Source of the DNA: a virus | Strand: one strand, 5' to 3' | IMG/VR virus record: IMGVR_UViG_3300009762_000029 | Coordinates: 1-25,193 of that record | DNA length: 25,193 nt | Shown here: piece by piece, positions 23,346 to 25,193 of the stretch | Layout of the letters: each line of letters starts with the position of its first letter | Position numbering within the stretch: position 1 is the first letter of the stretch | The notes under the pieces: generated by a model | Database searches by the model: none | The model's input: only the letters and a program-made list of their open reading frames with translations | Told to the model about the DNA's origin: nothing | Program-made: the position numbers and the translations under genes

Positions 23346-23528
23346 CTACTTCGGAACTTCTATACCTACAATCAGAGCGCCATCGTGAGGACGAGGGATA
23401 CTGTACATCTTCCGGTGGAGGTAGAAGTCCGATGTTTCCCCTGTGATGTCTTGGAGCCGACGTTCCAGTACTTCAATGCGTGCTTGCTCCGGCACGTCAA
23501 GCCACCGTCTGAGCCACTTGCGGATCAT
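23346..23528 (-). CDS. Small hypothetical protein, 60 aa
   Basis: The ATG overlaps the preceding stop (ATGA) and has GAGGA about six bases upstream, which supports the start. The protein starts with a basic amphipathic stretch (MIRKWLRRWLDV), followed by a helical Glu/Arg segment (PEQARIEVLERRLQDI) and a short hydrophobic C-terminal strand (GALIVGIEV). I recognise no family. The N-terminal helix could bind nucleic acid or membrane, but that is only a guess. It sits in the short operon leading into the portal gene. Confidence 0.7.
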   Translation of the reverse strand: MIRKWLRRWLDVPEQARIEVLERRLQDITGETSDFYLHRKMYSIPRPHDGALIVGIEVPK

Positions 23529-24001
23529 ATCCTGTCCTCGATTTTGGTTGTGGAGTCGTTCTCTCGCGCCCAGAGGTAATAGTTGTGCTCGGTGAGGCGC
23601 TGCGCGTATTGATCGCGCTTTTTATCGTCTCGGAGGTTGAGCCAGGCTTGAATGAAAGCCCGCTCGTAGGGGCTGGTGGAAGACGACTGCATGATCTGCC
23701 GGAGCCGAGAGCCTGTGTCGCTGAATAGGCGCTCGCGCTGCTCTTGGTTGAGAGACCCTTCTTTTTCGATGCGCCGCTCCTCTTGCGCGATCAAGCGCTT
23801 CTGGAGCCGGTCCACGTCGGCCAGGGTTTCGGTTTCGTTCCAGTTCCACCCTTCCAACTTGTACTTAAGTTCGTAGACTTTGCGGGCCTGCTCCGGGTGG
23901 CCTTCATCGAATCCGGCCAAGAGGATCGGGTCCTCGGGTCCTCGGGTGAAGTAGATCACCGGGCGGAGAGTCCCACGGGCCATACCTGTGCGATCACTCA
24001 T
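23525..24001 (-). CDS. Hypothetical phage protein, 158 aa
   Basis: I do not recognise a family with confidence. The protein is charged and mostly helical. A short beta-like N-terminus (RPVIYFTRGPEDPILLAGF, residues 13-31) precedes a long Glu/Arg/Gln-rich region (about 60-105) and a C-terminal segment rich in Tyr, Trp, Arg and Asp. A second in-frame ATG lies six codons later (23983). No Shine-Dalgarno stands before either start, but a candidate promoter ends 7 bases before the first ATG. The stop overlaps the next start by four bases (ATGA), so the two are likely translated together. It lies two genes before the portal protein, where terminase-small-subunit or head-accessory proteins can occur, but nothing in the sequence proves such a role. 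Confidence 0.8.
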   Translation of the reverse strand: MSDRTGMARGTLRPVIYFTRGPEDPILLAGFDEGHPEQARKVYELKYKLEGWNWNETETLADVDRLQKRLIAQEERRIEKEGSLNQEQRERLFSDTGSRLRQIMQSSSTSPYERAFIQAWLNLRDDKKRDQYAQRLTEHNYYLWARENDSTTKIEDRI

Positions 24002-24008
24002 GCTTGGG

Positions 24009-24038
24009 ATTCTACCGCATGAGGCAGGGGGATTACAA
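24009..24038 (-). promoter_or_regulatory. Candidate sigma70-type promoter (TTGTAA-18-TAGAAT)
   Basis: On the minus strand TTGTAA (24038-24033, 4 of 6 consensus) is followed after 18 bases by TAGAAT (24014-24009, 5 of 6 consensus). It sits in the 102-base gap after the methyltransferase, just before the 158-residue gene. Only 7 bases separate the -10 box from that gene's ATG, so transcription from it would begin at or next to the start codon. No Shine-Dalgarno sequence would be included. Confidence 0.35.
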
Positions 24039-24103
24039 CTACGTCCTGAGCGTAGCCTGCACCGGCTCCCCGGTGATGAAGGCCATGTAACGGGGGGGGG
24101 CTG

Positions 24104-25193
24104 TCAAGAACTTTTTCGGCGCGCTCCGATTATCACAACATCGGAATCTAGCGTTGAAAACAGAACATCCTGGGAAAGCCGTCTGGCGGTCATGGCGACG
24201 TAATTCGCATTCAGCTCGATGCCGATAGCCCGGCGTCCTTGCTCTTTGGCAACCAGGGCCGTTGTTCCAGCTCCGCTGAATGGGTCCAGGACAAGTCCGC
24301 CGGCCGGGCACCCGGCCAGAACACACGGCAGGATCAACGCAGGCGGGAACGTGGCGAAGTGAGCTTCTGGAAACGGGTCGCCGTTGATGGTCCAGACATC
24401 GCGTTTATTCCTGGTTTCCGTGACTGTGACGAAAGCAGCAGTACCGTTTCCCGACGCTGACACGTTGGCTCCGGTGGCTTGGCCTCTCGAAAGCGACTTC
24501 TCACCTAGCGATACGTTTTTGCCGGCGTAGGTGGATCGCTCCGCTATTGCCGCAGCGTCGTACCAATATCGCTCGGACTTTGCCAGCAGGAAGATGTACT
24601 CATGGCTCCGCGTTGGCCTGTCTGTGACACTCTCCGGCATCGGAGCAGGTTTAGCCCAGATGATGTCTGAACGCAACCACCAACCCGCTTCCTGAAGCGC
24701 GAATGCAACTCGCCATGGGATGCCAACCAGGTCTTTCGGCTTCAGTCCGTCGGGCACCGCACGCTGGCTAAATTTCTCTCCTTTGAACTTCTGCCCGCCT
24801 GTGAACCCGTCCACCCCGTTGCGCTCAGCATCCGCACGCCCGATCGTTCCGCCGCTATAGGAGTCTCCCAAGTTCAACCACAGCGTCCCGTCATCCCGCA
24901 GCACCCGCCGCACCTCGCGGAAGACATCAACCAACCGGTCCACATAAGCCTCGGGAGTCGGCTCGAGTCCAATCTGAAAATCAATCCGGCGTGCGCCACA
25001 CTTACGACAAGTGCCATGGAACTGCTGCAACCCAACCGAAGTATCCCGATCTGATCCGCCGCCGTTTATCGGCGACGCTGGACCATCGCCGCATCTACGC
25101 GGCTGAAGATGATCGCACTCTGTGTCACCACCATCCCACATCGCCGTACCGTAATCTCGCAGTCCCCAGTATGGAGGACTGGTAACGCAGCAG
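24104..25193 (-). CDS. DNA methyltransferase (N4-cytosine/N6-adenine, beta-type order), 5' end outside window
   Basis: This gene transfers a methyl group from S-adenosylmethionine to an exocyclic base amine. The first ATG in the window (25141) is not the start. The frame is open upstream to the edge and encodes the catalytic motif TSPPYW just before that ATG, so the gene is truncated by the window; the first whole codon begins at 25192. After the catalytic motif come a Cys/His pair (ECDH) and a CRKC pair, a likely zinc-binding insert. Then come a conserved phage-methyltransferase stretch (EVRRVLRDDGTLWLNLGDSY) and, near the C-terminus, the SAM-binding motif DPFSGAGTT followed by GIELN. Catalytic motif before SAM motif is the beta order. 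About 362 residues are visible. It probably shields phage DNA from host restriction. Whether it modifies C or A, and its target site, cannot be read here. Confidence 0.93.
   Translation of the reverse strand, partial: CCVTSPPYWGLRDYGTAMWDGGDTECDHLQPRRCGDGPASPINGGGSDRDTSVGLQQFHGTCRKCGARRIDFQIGLEPTPEAYVDRLVDVFREVRRVLRDDGTLWLNLGDSYSGGTIGRADAERNGVDGFTGGQKFKGEKFSQRAVPDGLKPKDLVGIPWRVAFALQEAGWWLRSDIIWAKPAPMPESVTDRPTRSHEYIFLLAKSERYWYDAAAIAERSTYAGKNVSLGEKSLSRGQATGANVSASGNGTAAFVTVTETRNKRDVWTINGDPFPEAHFATFPPALILPCVLAGCPAGGLVLDPFSGAGTTALVAKEQGRRAIGIELNANYVAMTARRLSQDVLFSTLDSDVVIIGARRKSS

Noticed and set aside
24093-24100. Run of eight G
   Set aside because: It lies in a short gap after the methyltransferase; it could be a sequencing-prone homopolymer but has no clear function.
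24102-24107. TTGACA at the end of the methyltransferase
   Set aside because: No reasonable -10 box lies 16-19 bases downstream (the site holds GCCTTC), so I do not call it a promoter.

Overview
The window looks like the virion-morphogenesis half of a lytic-type, short-tailed (podovirus-like) phage genome. Every gene I can support is on the minus strand, so the genome reads from base 25193 down to base 1. The genes are almost gapless and many stop and start codons overlap. The largest gene-free stretch is 172 bases (20735-20906). The DNA is GC-rich. I see no tRNA, rRNA, CRISPR array, integrase, transposase or attachment site. No tape-measure, sheath or tail-tube gene is present, and that absence together with a connector-nozzle-ejection-protein layout is why I call it podovirus-like. 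The host cannot be read from the sequence. The terminase, replication genes and any peptidoglycan hydrolase must lie outside the window.

In transcription order, the first block (25193-20907) holds a DNA methyltransferase cut by the window edge, two small unknown proteins, a 52-residue zinc-ribbon protein with a GTG start, the portal protein and a 71-residue unknown. A short regulatory island follows (20763-20910): a consensus TTGACA promoter element and then a strong intrinsic terminator. The capsid block (20734-17302) has two tiny lysine-rich proteins, a 94-residue protein, a scaffold-like coiled-coil protein, the major capsid protein and a probable surface or decoration protein.

The middle block (17283-11821) is accessory-rich. 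It has two different glycosyltransferases, several small unknowns, a Ser/Asn-rich structural protein, a head-tail adaptor, and four consecutive small membrane proteins that look like a lysis (holin/spanin-type) cassette without its enzyme. A small KxxAN-QRVAI-LSKAR protein and an 88-residue protein flanked by a 25-base direct repeat come next.

The tail and ejection block (11821-1107) has a second connector-like protein, a 1293-residue nozzle (T7 gp12 / P22 gp10-like) protein, small proteins, an acetyltransferase-like protein, and three proteins of about 205, 619 and 604 residues in the place of the T7 gp14-gp15-gp16 internal virion proteins. A RecB/Cas4-type nuclease-fold protein with iron-sulfur-type cysteines but a degenerate active site follows, and a partial gene runs off the left edge. 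The most interesting points are the two glycosyltransferases inside the structural operon, the degenerate Cas4/RecB-like protein, the promoter-terminator island before the capsid genes, and the microproteins.
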